Assembly (NCBI GenBank): GCA_964035545.1
Contig: OZ037769.1
Coordinates: 222,501 to 280,000, forward strand
DNA: 57,500 nt
DNA from: Bugula neritina
Taxonomy: Eukaryota > Bryozoa > Gymnolaemata > Cheilostomatida > Bugulidae
Direction: 5' to 3'
Shown in pieces: positions 34,324-46,186 of the stretch. Made by a program: the position numbers and the translations under genes. The notes beneath the pieces were generated by a model, which saw only the letters and a list, made by a program, of their open reading frames with translations, was not told where the DNA came from and did not search any database. The first letter of the stretch is position 1; the number at the start of each line of letters is the position of its first letter.

Positions 34324-37300
34324 ATGACGCTTGAACCGAAATACGAGGAGAAGACTCAATATGGAATGAATGAACCCCCACCCCCTGCATATCCAGTAGC
34401 AGTGAATGGATCCGCCCCCTCCTCTGTGTACGGCAATGTGTACTCCACTCCCGGTTCCACTCAAGCTGGTTATGCCGCACCCACCGGTTATGCCGCACCC
34501 ACCGGTTATGCTGCACCGACCGCGGCAGCGGCAGCTCCGACAGCGGCAGCTCCGACAGCGAATGGTAACAGGTCAGCCTACTACCAGAGCAAGAATGGAA
34601 CTTACTGCAACGTTGTGGTACCAGGTGACCAGCTGCAGGCAGATGGATCTCTACCCCACGTAAGTACCTTGTCTCAAGTAATACTTTGTCTCAAGTAGTA
34701 CTCTGTCTTAAGTAGTACTCTGTCTCAAGCAAGTACTCTGTCTTGAGTAAGTACTCTGTCTTAAGTAAGTACTATGTCTCAAGTAAGTACCCTGTCTCAA
34801 GTAAATACTCTGTTTCACGTAAGTACCCTGTCTCAAGCAAGTACCCTGTCTCAAGCAAGTAATCTGTCTTAATTAAGTACCCTGTCTCAAGTAAGTACCC
34901 TGTCTCAAGTAAGTACCCTGTCTCAAGTAAGTACTATGTCTCAAGTAAGTAACCTGTCTCAAGTAAGTACTCTGTCTCAAGTAAGTACTCTGTCTCAAGT
35001 AATTACTCTGTCTCAAGTAAGTACCCTGTCTCAAGTAAGTACTCTGTCTTAAGTAAGTACTCTGTCTCAAGTAAGTACTCTGTCTCAAGTAAGTACTCTG
35101 TCTCACGTAAGTACTCTGTCTTAAGTAAGTACCCTGTCTCAAGTAGTACTCTGTGTCAAGTAAGTACTCTGTCTTAAGTAAGTACTCTGTCTCAAGTAAG
35201 TACTCTGTGTCACGTAAGTACTATGTCTTAAGTAAGTACTATGTCTCAAGCAAGTACTCTGTCTCAAGTAGTGAGTCAACTGAGTCAGTTACATATAATC
35301 AGAGTGAATATTTAGTATAAAGGATCTTTGCAGGCTCCCATATTTATTACTGGGAACTGAGTGTAAGTAACATTGTACCTATATAACACTATATATTGCT
35401 GTGAAGAATATATAACACTATTATAATATATATTGTGTAAAACTACATTGGTTTTTAAGCTATTCCAGTGTCTTTTATTACTTGTGTAGGTTTTTACTGT
35501 ATAAATATTTTATTTTATTGTCTCTGGTCAGATATAACAATTGAGGTTAGAATGTGATACTAAATTAGTACTGCTCAATAGTAGCCTGTCTAATCTTCCT
35601 TTAAGGAATACTGCAAGAACAATGCTATGCAGATTCTAATGTTACAGCTGCAAAACTTGTATATACCCTCCTTATATACTCATATATGTATGTACTGTAT
35701 ATACCCTCCTTATATACTCATATATGTATGTACTGTATATACCCTCTTCATATACTCATATATGTATGTACTGTATATACCCTCCTTATATACTCATATA
35801 TGTATGTACTGTATATACCCTCTTCATATACTCATATATGTATGTACTGTATATACCCTTCTTATATACTCATATATGTATGTACTGTATATACCCTCCT
35901 TATATACTCATATATGTATGTACTGTATATACCCTCCTTATATACTCATATATGTATGTACTGTATATACCCTCCTTATATACTCATATATGTATGTACT
36001 GTATATACCCTCCTTATATACTCATATATGTATGTACTGTATATACACTCCTTATATACTCATATATGTATGTACTGTATATACCCTCCTTATATACTCA
36101 TATATGTATGTACTGTATATACCCTCCTTATATACTCATATATGTATGTACTGTATATACCCTCCTTATATACTCATATCTGTCTGTACTGTATATACCC
36201 TCCTTATATACTCATATCTGTCTGTACTGTATATACCCTCCTCATATACTCATATATGTATGTACTGTATATACCCTCCTCATATACTCATATATGTATG
36301 TACTGTATATGCCCTCAATCTAACAACACCATAAGCTATTCTATGACAATGCATGGTATCTCCAATTTAGACTATTTTGTGCTGGCTTAGCTTAGCTCTG
36401 CTATGAGCAATACAATAGACTAGTTAGGGTGTTGAGTATGTCCATCATACATGCAGCCCACTGGACTATTGAATTTGCATCAATTAATTTGAGTTGCTAT
36501 TTAAACAAGTCTTAAATAAAGCAGAGTGTGTATTCTGAATTGAAAGTTGAAACTAGTAAAACATATTACGTCATTCAACTTAGCTTACAACCAGGACAGA
36601 ATAGAACCTGCAACCAAGATACTATTGATTCTTGTATTATTCATTTCATGTTTTGTTTAACTTATTTGCTCAGAAAGTTAAATTTATACTATTTCAATAA
36701 AATGCATTTTAAGAAGTTGGGAGAAAATGGTGTCAAGATATAATGAAATTATCTAGTTATGAAAGCAAATAAGTTAGCATGATGATATTGGGCGGAATAA
36801 AGCTATTTCAGTGCTGTGTTGCAAATAGCTAAATGCAGCATCCAGCTTTTTCTGCAACGACACACTAACAGAAACTGAGACACACTGCAACTGTGACCTA
36901 TTAAAATGTGGCCCAAATATGATGAATAATTGCAGAAGTGTCACATAGCGTTCTGACACATAGTATTCTGACACATAGTATTCTGACACGTAGTATTGTG
37001 ACACATAGTATTGTGACACATTATATTCTGACACATAGTATTCTGACACATAGTATTCTGACACATAGTATTCTGACACATTGTATTCTGACACATTGTA
37101 TTCTGATACATAGTATTGTGACACATTGTATTCTGACACATAGTATTCTGACACATAGTATTCTGACACATATTATTCTGACACATAGTATTCTGACACA
37201 TAGTATTGTGACACATAGTATTCTGACACATAGTATTGTGACACGTAGTATTCTGACACATAGTATTCTGACACATAGTATTCTGACACATAGTATTCTG

Positions 37301-40300
37301 ACACATTGTATTCTGACACATTGTATTCTGACACATAGTATTCTGACACATAGTATTCTGATACATAGTATTCTGACACGTAGTATTGTGACACATATTA
37401 TTCTGACACCTAGTATTGTGACACATAGTATTGTGACACATAGTATTCTGACACATAGTATTGTGACACATAGTATTCTGACACATTGTATTGGGACACC
37501 TGGTATTTCATTGCAGACGTGTCACCATCACTCAAAGATATGGTTCTACATATCTCTCTGTGCCATCATCCTATTCTTTCCGCTGGCCATCCCCGGGGCG
37601 GTGTTCGCACACAAAGCTCGACAAGATGCTAAGAGGGGAGACAAACTCGCTTACAAGAAGCATTTGAGAATCTCTCATGTTCTCACCGGGATAGCCATCG
37701 GTTTCGGGATTTCCTCCATTGCAAATGTCACAGCAAGAGTTAGTTTTCATGAAAATCAGCAAAACATTGGCCGACATGTTTTAATAAAAGCCACACTGAG
37801 TTCAATAATTTAGTTTATTTTATTGAAAGAAGAGAATAGCATTATAAAAGTAGTATAAGTAAGTTATGTTGAGCAGTGCAACAAGTATTTTGAGTGAGCC
37901 AACAAGCAAAGCATGTTATACGATTTGGTTATTGAACACATGATGAAAATAGATTGCAACTCAATAATTCCATCTGTACAGGCTATACATATTCTATTAC
38001 TGGACGTTATCATACAAATGTTAGTCATGAAATATCCCAAGCTTTTTAATTTTAGTGGAAATTTTGATTTAGGGTGCGGGTTGAAATTCTCACGAGAACA
38101 TAACTTCTTATGCTACATTTGTAATCTAGTACAATGGCTTTTCTCAAATTCTCCATTACTGCACCTACTTCTCTACAATGCAATACAAATTTATTTATCA
38201 GACAAATAAAATATTGTAGATTCCCCAGTTTGTAAAAAAAAGTACGGTGATTTCATATGGAGGGTTAGAGAAGAGATTGGTACCGAACTGGACTAGTGAG
38301 TATAATATTAGTATAGAACTGTAAGTATAGTATAGAACTGTAAGTATAGTATACACTGTAAGTATAGTATATACTGTAAGTATAGTATATACTGTAAGTA
38401 TAGTATATACTGTAAGTATAGTATACACTGTAAGTATAGTATACACTGTAAGTATAGTATAGAACTGTAAGTATAGTATAGAACTGTAAGTATAGTATAC
38501 ACTGTAAGTATAGTATACACTGTAAGTATAGTATATACTGTAAGTATAGTATATACTGTAAGTATAGTATACACTGTAAGTATGTAGTATACACTGTAAG
38601 TATAGTATACACTGTAAGTATAGTATAGAACTGTAAGTATATTATATACTGTAAGTATAATATACACTGTGAGTATAGTATACACTGTAAGTATAGTATA
38701 TACTGTAAGTATAGTATACACTGTGAGTATAGTATACACTGTAAGTATAGTATAGAACTGTAAGTATATTATACACTGTAAGTATAGTATACACTGTAAG
38801 TATAATATACACTGTAAGTATAATATACACTGTAAGTATAGTATAGAACTGTAAGTATAATATACACTGTAAGTATAGTATACACTGTAAGTATAGTATA
38901 GAACTGTAAGTATAGTATAGAACTGTAAGTATAGTATAGAGCTATAAGTATAGTATACACTGTAAGTATAGTATACACTGTAAGTATAGTATATACTGTA
39001 AGTATAGTATAGACTGTAAGTATAGTATACACTGTAAGTATAGTACATACTGTAAGTATAGTATACACTGTAAGTATGTAGTATACACTGTAAGTATAGT
39101 ATACACTGTAAGTATAGTATAGAACTGTAAGTATATTATATACTGTAAGTATAATATACACTGTGAGTATAGTATACACTGTAAGTATAGTATATACTGT
39201 AAGTATAGTATACACTGTGAGTATAGTATACACTGTAAGTATAGTATAGAACTGTAAGTATATTATACACTGTAAGTATAGTATACACTGTAAGTATAAT
39301 ATACACTGTAAGTATAATATACACTGTAAGTATAGTATAGAACTGTAAGTATAATATACACTGTAAGTATAGTATACACTGTAAGTATAGTATAGAACTG
39401 TAAGTATAGTATAGAGCTATAAGTATAGTATACACTGTAAGTATAGTATACACTGTAAGTATAGTATATACTGTAAGTATAGTATAGACTGTGAGTATAG
39501 TATACACTGTAAGTATAGTATAGAACTGTAAGTATATTATACACTGTAAGTATAGTATACACTGTAAGTATAGTATACACTGTAAGTATAGTATACACTG
39601 TAAGTATATTATACACTGTAAGTATAGTATACACTGTAAGTATAGTATACTTACAGTGTATAGTATACACTGTGAGTATACTATACACTGTAAGTATAAT
39701 ATACACTGTAAGTATAGTATAGAACTGTAAGTATAATATACACTGTAAGTATAGTATACACTGTAAGTATAGTATACACTGTAAGTATAGTATAGAACTG
39801 TAAGTATAGTATAGAGCTATATAAGTATAGTATATTCATATAATATCAGTGTAATATATTATATGTTGCCAGCATCTGGTAGTTATATTGGCTGTTACGC
39901 TGACGACCCAGCAGATAGAGATCTGAATGGAGAAGTCATGTCTGGCCTTACAAAGGAAGAATGTCTCACCTATTGTGCGAACAAAGGTAGGGATACCATA
40001 ACCCGCTGGTTTATGTCTTGTGTCTCAACAGAACAGCTGGAGTTATTCTTCCTCTGGTTTATTCTATATAATGCTGTTGATAACCACTATTCCAACTTCC
40101 AGGATACAAGTATGCAGGGCTACAAAGTGAAACAGACTGCTACTGTGGACAAGAGTTTGATAAACACGGTAAACTTGACGACTCAGACTGCGACTACGAG
40201 TGCCCTTCTGACCCAGACTTCTCTTGTGGAGGAAGTTTCAAGAACTCAGTCTACAGAACTCACTACCTAGGTAGAGTAGCAGTATACTGTACTAATACCT

Positions 40301-43300
40301 AGGTAGAGTAGCAGTATACTGTACTAGTACCTAGGTAGAGTAACAGTATACTATACTAATACCTAGGTAAAGTAGCAGTATACTATACTAATACCTAGGT
40401 AGAGTAGCAGTATACTGTACTAATACCTAGGTAAAGTAGCAGTATACTATACTAATACCTAGGTGAAGTAGCAGTATACTATACTAATACCTAGGTAGAG
40501 TAGCAGTATACTGTACTAATACCTAGGTATTAGTACAGTATACTATACTAATACCTAGGTGAAGTAGCAGTATACTGTACTAATACCTAGGTAGAGTAGC
40601 AGTATACTGTACTAATACCTAGGTAAAGTAGCAGTATACTGTACTAATACCTAGGTAGAGTAACAGTATACTATACTAATACCTAGGTAAAGTAGCAGTA
40701 TACTGTACTAATACCTAGGTAGAGTAACAGTATACTATACTAATACCTAGGTAGAGTAGCAGTATACTGTACTAATACCTAGGTAAAGTAGCAGTATACT
40801 GTACTAGTACCTAGGTAGAGTAACAGTATACTATACTAATACCTAGGTGAAGTAGCGGTATACTATACTAATACCTAGGTAGAGTAACAGTATACTATAC
40901 TAATACCTAGGTGAAGTAGCAGTATACTATACTAATACCTAGGTAGAGTAGCAGTATACTGTACTAATACCTAGGTATTAGTACAGTATACTATACTAAT
41001 ACCTAGGTGAAGTAGCAGTATACTGTACTAATACCTAGGTAGAGTAGCAGTATACTGTACTAATACCTAGGTAAAGTAGCAGTATACTGTACTAATACCT
41101 AGGTAGAGTAACAGTATACTATACTAATACCTAGGTAGAGTAGCAGTATACTGTACTAATACCTAGGTAAAGTAGCAGTATACTGTACTAATACCTAGGT
41201 AGAGTAACAGTATACTATACTAATACCTAGGTAAAGTAGCAGTATACTGTACTAATACCTAGGTAAAGTAGCAGTATACTGTACTAATACCTAGGTAGAG
41301 TAGCAGTATACTATACTAATACCTAGGTAAAGTAGCAGTATACTGTACTAATACCTAGGTAGAGTAGCAGTATACTGTACTAATACCTAGGTAAAGTAGC
41401 AGTATACTGTACTAATACCTAGGTAAAATAGCAGTATACTGTACTAACTACCTAGGTAAAGTAACTGCACACTATTAGGCAAAATATTACAGCTCTTTTT
41501 TAGAGTTGCCTTTCCTCTCTCTAGTATTTTTACTTGGTCCTAGTAATTAACTCGTCTTTATCCAAGAGTGCTGCCTTATGCAGGATGTTATGACGACTAC
41601 AATGGAGATGCTGTCGACCAGTTCAGCTACATCATGCCCTCTAGTAACGCTACTCAAGATACGTGTATATCCAGGTGTATGCAGGAAGGTATGTTCTAAC
41701 CAACATCCACGTGTATATCCAGGTGTATGCAAGAAGGTATGTTCTAACCAACATCTACCTGTATATCCAGGTGTATGCAGGAAGGTATGTTCTAAGAAAC
41801 ATCTACCTGTATATCCAGGTGTAGGCTGAAAATCTACTAGTCTCGCTGCTTACATAATTTCTTTGCAGTTAAAAAACAATTTTCAACACTAAGTGCAAAA
41901 CAAGTATGAATAATATATTCATCAATACATGTGAGGTAGCTTTAGTGACTGTGCGCTGCTAATGAATAACACCAACCACTCTGCTGTCAGGTTATGAGTT
42001 TGCTGCCATCAAAAATGGAGAAGAATGCCAGTGTAGCAACGATCCTAACAGAGATGGTGAAGCAGATATCGGCTCCTGTAACGTCGCTTGTGAAGGGAAC
42101 GCCGACTTTCTGTGTGGAGGGAAATTCAAGAACTCGGTCTATAAAACTGATTATAACAGTGAGTCGTGCTTTAGACATGCATATGTGTAATAGAATATGA
42201 TATAATATGACATTCTATAATAAAATATAATATAATATGAAACAACATGCATTGTTTTCCTAGACATAGAAATAATAGACAACTACCTTGGTTGCTATGA
42301 CGACGATGTGAATGATAGAGACATGGATGAACACTACTTTGATATTGATGGCATCGATGATTCTGAGAAATGTGTTGAAGCTTGTGGGCACTTGGGTACG
42401 TCTTAGTACACTTTCATTATACATTCTGTTGCAATGTAAGTTACAAGTTACAAGTTACAAGTAATATACTGTGTAGGATACAAGTAATATACTGTGTAGG
42501 TTACAAGTAATATACTGTGTAGGATACAAGTAATATACTGTGTAGGTTACAAGTAATATACTGTGTAGGATACAAGTAATATACTGTGTAGGATACAAGT
42601 AATATACTGTGTAGGTTACAAGTAATATACTGTGTAGGTTACAAGTAATATACTGTGTAGGATACAAGTAATATACTGTGTAGGTTACAAGTAATATACT
42701 GTGTAGGATACAAGTAATATACTGTGTAGGTTACAAGTAATATACTGTGTAGGATACAAGTAATATACTGTGTAGGATACAAGTAATATACTGTGTAGGT
42801 TACAAGTAATATACTGTGTAGGTTACAAGTAATATACTGTGTAGGTTACAAGTAATATACTGTGTAGGTTACAAGTAATATACTGTGTAGGTTACAAGTA
42901 ATATACTGTGTAAGTTACAAGTAATATACTGTGTAAGTTACAAGTAATATACTGTGTAGGATGCAAGTAATATTCTGTGTAAGATACAAGTAATATTCTG
43001 TGTAAGTTACAAGTAATATACTGTGTAGGTTACAAGTAATATACTGTGTAGGATACAAGTAATATACTGTGTAAGATACAAGTAATATACTGTGTAGGAT
43101 ACAAGTAATATACTGTGTAAGTTACAAGTAATATACTAAGTAAGTTACAAGTAATATACTGTGTAGGATACAAGTAATATACTGTGTAGGTTACAAGTAA
43201 TATACTGTGTAGGATACAAGTAATATACTGTGTAGGTTACAAGTAATATACTGTGTAAGTTACAAGTAATATACTGTGTAGGTTACAAGTAATATACTGA

Positions 43301-45183
43301 GTAAGATACAAGTAATATTCTGTGTAAGTTACAAGTAATATTCTGTGTAAGTTACAAGTAATATACTGTGTAAGTTACAAGTAATATACTGTGTAAGTTA
43401 CAAGTAATATACTAAGTAAGTTACAAGTAATATACTGTGTAGGATACAAGTAATATACTGTGTAAGATACAAGTAATATACTGTGTAAGTTACAAGTAAT
43501 ATACTGTGTAAGTTACAAGTAATATACTGTGTAGGATACAAGTAATATACTGTGTAGGTTACAAGTAATATACTGTGTAGGATACAAGTAATATACTGTG
43601 TAGGTTACAAGTAATATATTGTGTAGGATACAAGTAATATACTGTGTAAGTTACAAGTAATATACTGTGTAGGATACAAGTAATATACTGTGTAGGTTAC
43701 AAGTAATATACTGTGTAGGATACAAGTAATATATTGTGTAAGTTACAAGTAATATACTGTGTAGGATACAAGTAATATACTGTGTAGGTTACAAGTAATA
43801 TACTGTGTAGGATACAAGTAATATATTGTGTAAGTTACAAGTAATATACTGTGTAGGTTACAAGTAATATACTGTGTAAGTTACAAGTAATATACTGTGT
43901 AGGTTACAAGTAATATACTGTGTAAGTTACAAGTAATATACTGTGTAAGTTACAAGTAATATACTGTGTAAGTTACAAGTAATATACTGTGTAAGTTACA
44001 AGTAATATACTGTGTAGGATACAAGTAATATACTGTGTAGGTTACAAGTAATATACTGTGTAGGATACAAGTAATATACTGTGTAGGTTACAAGTAATAT
44101 ACTGTGTAGGATACAAGTAATATACTGTGTAGGATACAAGTATGCTGGTGTCCAATTCGGAGAGACATGTTTCTGTGGCAATGAATACGGAAAGCACGGG
44201 GAACTTGCTAAGAGTGGGTGTAAGGATGAATGCACCGCAAACTGTGCTGGAGATGAGGCTAATTACATTTACAGAACTCGCTATATTGGTAGGATGTCAA
44301 CTAAACAATATAATATGTAACATAATTTTATGTTATATATCGCAGTATAATATGTAACATAATTATATATAACATATTATATATTGTATTATAATATATT
44401 GCATACTAATGTACCTCATGATATATTAATATATAATATCTCATCTATTACTGTATTATATGATATAATATTATTTTAAATCAGATTCTATATTAAAAAA
44501 TTGTACTATATATTGTTATATAAAATTACATAATATATTGTTATACTACATTCTATTATATATTGTTATATTATATTATATTATATTATATTATATTATA
44601 TTATATTATATTATATTATATTATATTATATTATATTATATTATATTATATTATATTATATTATATTATATTATATTATATTATATTATATTATATTATA
44701 TTATATTATGTCAGGCTGCTTCCCAGACAAAGAGCAAAGAGCTATGAGTCATGAAATAGACATTGACTCTGACCAGAATGAACCAGCCACTTGCATAGAG
44801 CTGTGTGAAGCCGCAGGTGAGAGGTCAAACTTCTAGTATATTACAACTACATGACTTTGTCCATGCTCTTACATAGACAGCTGCATCTATACTACAACTG
44901 TTACAACTATAACCTTTCTCACTTGGACAGCTGCATCTATACTGCAACTGCTACTTCGCCAATCTCAGTATTGCTACATGCTGATGCAACAATAAATTCT
45001 CTTACAGGTTACCAGTTTGCTGGCGTAGAGGACGGCGACCAGTGTTACTGCGGTAACAACCCCAACAGGTACGAGCAGGTGTCTGAAGACGAGTGTAACA
45101 GGCAGTGTTCTGGCAGCACTAAGCACACCTGTGGCGGCTCCTGGAGAATCTCCATATTCAAGACACAAGCAGATTACGATTAA
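34324..45183 (+). CDS. Gene B: CD225/dispanin anchor fused to four WSC domains
   Basis: Eleven coding exons, 1770 bases, 589 codons plus stop: 34324-34659, 37517-37738, 38220-38295, 39873-39986, 40103-40270, 41569-41688, 41991-42158, 42264-42395, 44133-44288, 44715-44816, 45008-45183. Phase 0 around the CD225 exon, phase 1 elsewhere. Residues 18-24 are PPPPAYP (PPxY); a GYAAPT triplet repeat and an Ala/Pro/Thr-rich tail follow. Residues 113-186 are the CD225 domain: TM1 'IWFYISLCAIILFFPLAIPG', the loop 'KARQDAKRGDKLAYKKHLR' that matches the CD225 A-x-x-x-x-x-G-D signature, and TM2. A 25-residue linker ends in N-W-T. WSC1 'YIGCYADD...YKYAGLQ...CYCG...CGG...SVYRT' is textbook; WSC2-4 are also complete, except that WSC3 lacks CGG (NCAGDEANYIYRT). 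No signal peptide; ends eleven residues after WSC4 Ile-Phe. Same topology as gene A is inferred. The intron sizes are dominated by private minisatellites. The exon 41569 acceptor (ccaagag) is the least certain junction. Confidence 0.92.
34656..35272. repeat. 18-bp minisatellite of splice-donor sequence, about 34 copies
   Basis: Unit gtaagtactctgtctcaa. The real donor of gene B exon 1 is CAC|GTAAGTACCTTGTCTCAA, so the array is built from it and offers about 30 further perfect GTAAGT sites. Confidence 0.96.
35650..36315. repeat. 38-bp minisatellite, about 17 copies
   Basis: Unit begins ctcatatatgtatgtactgt. Open in all plus frames, hence spurious long ORFs. In gene B intron 1. Confidence 0.97.
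36938..37496. repeat. 15-bp minisatellite (acacatagtattctg), about 37 copies
   Basis: Fills the 3' end of gene B intron 1 up to 20 bases before the CD225 exon acceptor. Because 15 is a multiple of 3 the plus frame stays open into the CD225 exon, making a false long ORF (36938-37813). Confidence 0.97.
37517..37738 (+). CDS. Gene B CD225 exon
   Basis: 74 codons, phase 0 at both ends (ttgcag acceptor, GTTAGT donor). Lacks the CC pair seen in A and C (LFFPLAIPG instead), so the main palmitoylation site of IFITMs is missing. Best match of the three to the CD225 loop consensus. Confidence 0.92.
38300..39840. repeat. 18-bp minisatellite (actgtaagtatagtatac), about 83 copies
   Basis: Begins at the donor of linker exon 38220-38295 (A|GTGAGTATAA). 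Every unit contains GTAAGTAT, a strong donor-like motif. Near 39640-39690 a few units are inverted. Same family as 912-1090. Confidence 0.97.
40258..41460. repeat. 32-bp minisatellite containing a copied exon end and donor, about 37 copies
   Basis: Unit begins tacctaggtagagtagcagt. The exon 40103-40270 ends CTACCTAG|GTAGAGTAGCAG, so each unit repeats the exon end plus donor. Two units around 40520 and 40970 are inverted and form ctaggtattag hairpins. Confidence 0.96.
41663..41824. repeat. 48-bp repeat of an exon 3' end and donor, about 3 copies
   Basis: gtatatcc recurs at 41713, 41761 and 41809 (period 48). Each copy contains the last ~25 bases of exon 41569-41688 and GAAG|GTATGTTC. Confidence 0.93.
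42438..44142. repeat. 23-bp minisatellite of splice-acceptor sequence, about 73 copies
   Basis: Unit gtaggatacaagtaatatac plus tgt. The real exon 44133-44288 begins ...tgtgtag|GATACAAGTATGC, so each unit repeats the acceptor and first ten exon bases. Confidence 0.97.
44566..44708. repeat. (TTATA)n microsatellite, about 28 copies
   Basis: Pure pentanucleotide repeat ending seven bases before the WSC4 acceptor (tatgtcag) of gene B. Confidence 0.97.
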
Positions 45184-45570
45184 AGTGCCATAATGTTAGC
45201 TAGAGAAATAGATCAATATTAATTGTATATTCTTATTGTTTTCAAATCTGTGTTTGTTTTCTTTTCTACTTGGACTTTACTTGTAAATTACCTGAAATTT
45301 TAACTTTTTTATTCATGACTTGCTGTATTTGAATATTTTTCGTGCATCATCATTTTACCAGGTGGCAATAATGTTTATCTGGTGGCAGTAATATTTACCA
45401 GGTGGCAGTAATGTTTACCAGGTAATAATGATGGCTGATGCCTATTTTAATTTTGTTTGTGCAGAGCTATGCTGTGATAAAATGAATCATTGAAAGCAAT
45501 TTTAATGCTTCTGTTTTTCAATATTTTTTCTCAAAGTTAATGTATTTTTTAGTGAATTTTAGTAGCAGAA

Positions 45571-45602
45571 AATAAATTTTTTAATCTATTTTTGTAAATA
45601 AA
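45571..45602 (+). promoter_or_regulatory. Poly(A) signals of gene B
   Basis: AATAAA at 45571-45576 and again at 45597-45602, about 400 bases past the stop. Confidence 0.6.
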
Positions 45603-46186
45603 GGTGTGATGATGTGGAAATTCAGCTTCAAAAATTAGCTTCCAAAAGAGGGTTCAAGTGTTTAGCTGTGAAGTCTTGTACAAATGATTAAAAGCCACGT
45701 TGTTTTAAAGCTTAATGTAAAGTTAATACCTTGAAGGTTGTAAACATTTAGCATAAGAAAGGTGAACGACTAGAAGTGCGTTGACACTGTCAATACAGGA
45801 AAGTGCTGGAGATCAATAGAGACTCAAGAGTTTGTTGCATGTAATCAAACTGATTAGTTATTGATTCACTGAAACAAGTAATTCTCTATTTATATGCTCT
45901 TCAAGTTCAACAACTGCTGCCGAATAAGTTTTAGTCTTTCTATATTTCAGAGCAAACAATTCATGCGTTGTTTGTTTCAAATACAGCCATAGAAAACCTT
46001 GTTCTAAATGAATCTGACATAATTAAAAATACAGACTCTACCTGGACACTGTATTATGTCTATACAGTTGAGGAAGGCAGGTTTTAGCATGCAGCTGCTA
46101 TGAAACAGAGACTGTGATAGCACCAATACCTGAGATATATTTTCAAGGGGCTCAACTTTGCTGTCTGTTGCTTCCTAAAGAGGACC
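45603..46186. other. Intergenic region between genes B and C
   Basis: Short spacer (about 580 bases from gene B poly(A) to gene C ATG) that must contain the gene C promoter; no clear TATA box. No other gene seen. Confidence 0.55.

Noticed and set aside
35627-36390. Three overlapping 200-235-codon ORFs on the plus strand
   Set aside because: All frames of the 38-bp array are open; low-complexity CIYPPYILIYVCTVY-type peptides within gene B intron 1.
36938-37813. 291-codon ORF ending in the CD225 sequence
   Set aside because: Its N-terminal part is the 15-bp array read through. Only 37517-37738 is coding, entered by a ttgcag acceptor.
37913-38209. 98-codon ORF
   Set aside because: Intronic in gene B; no domain and codon composition unlike neighbouring exons.
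38308-39706. Several minus-strand ORFs of YYTYSVYYTYS type
   Set aside because: Translated 18-bp array, no coding signature.
41578-41829. 83-codon ORF with repeated VYPGVCRKVCSNQH
   Set aside because: Shifted frame of WSC2 first-half exon continuing into the 48-bp junction repeat; the WSC frame is the coding one.
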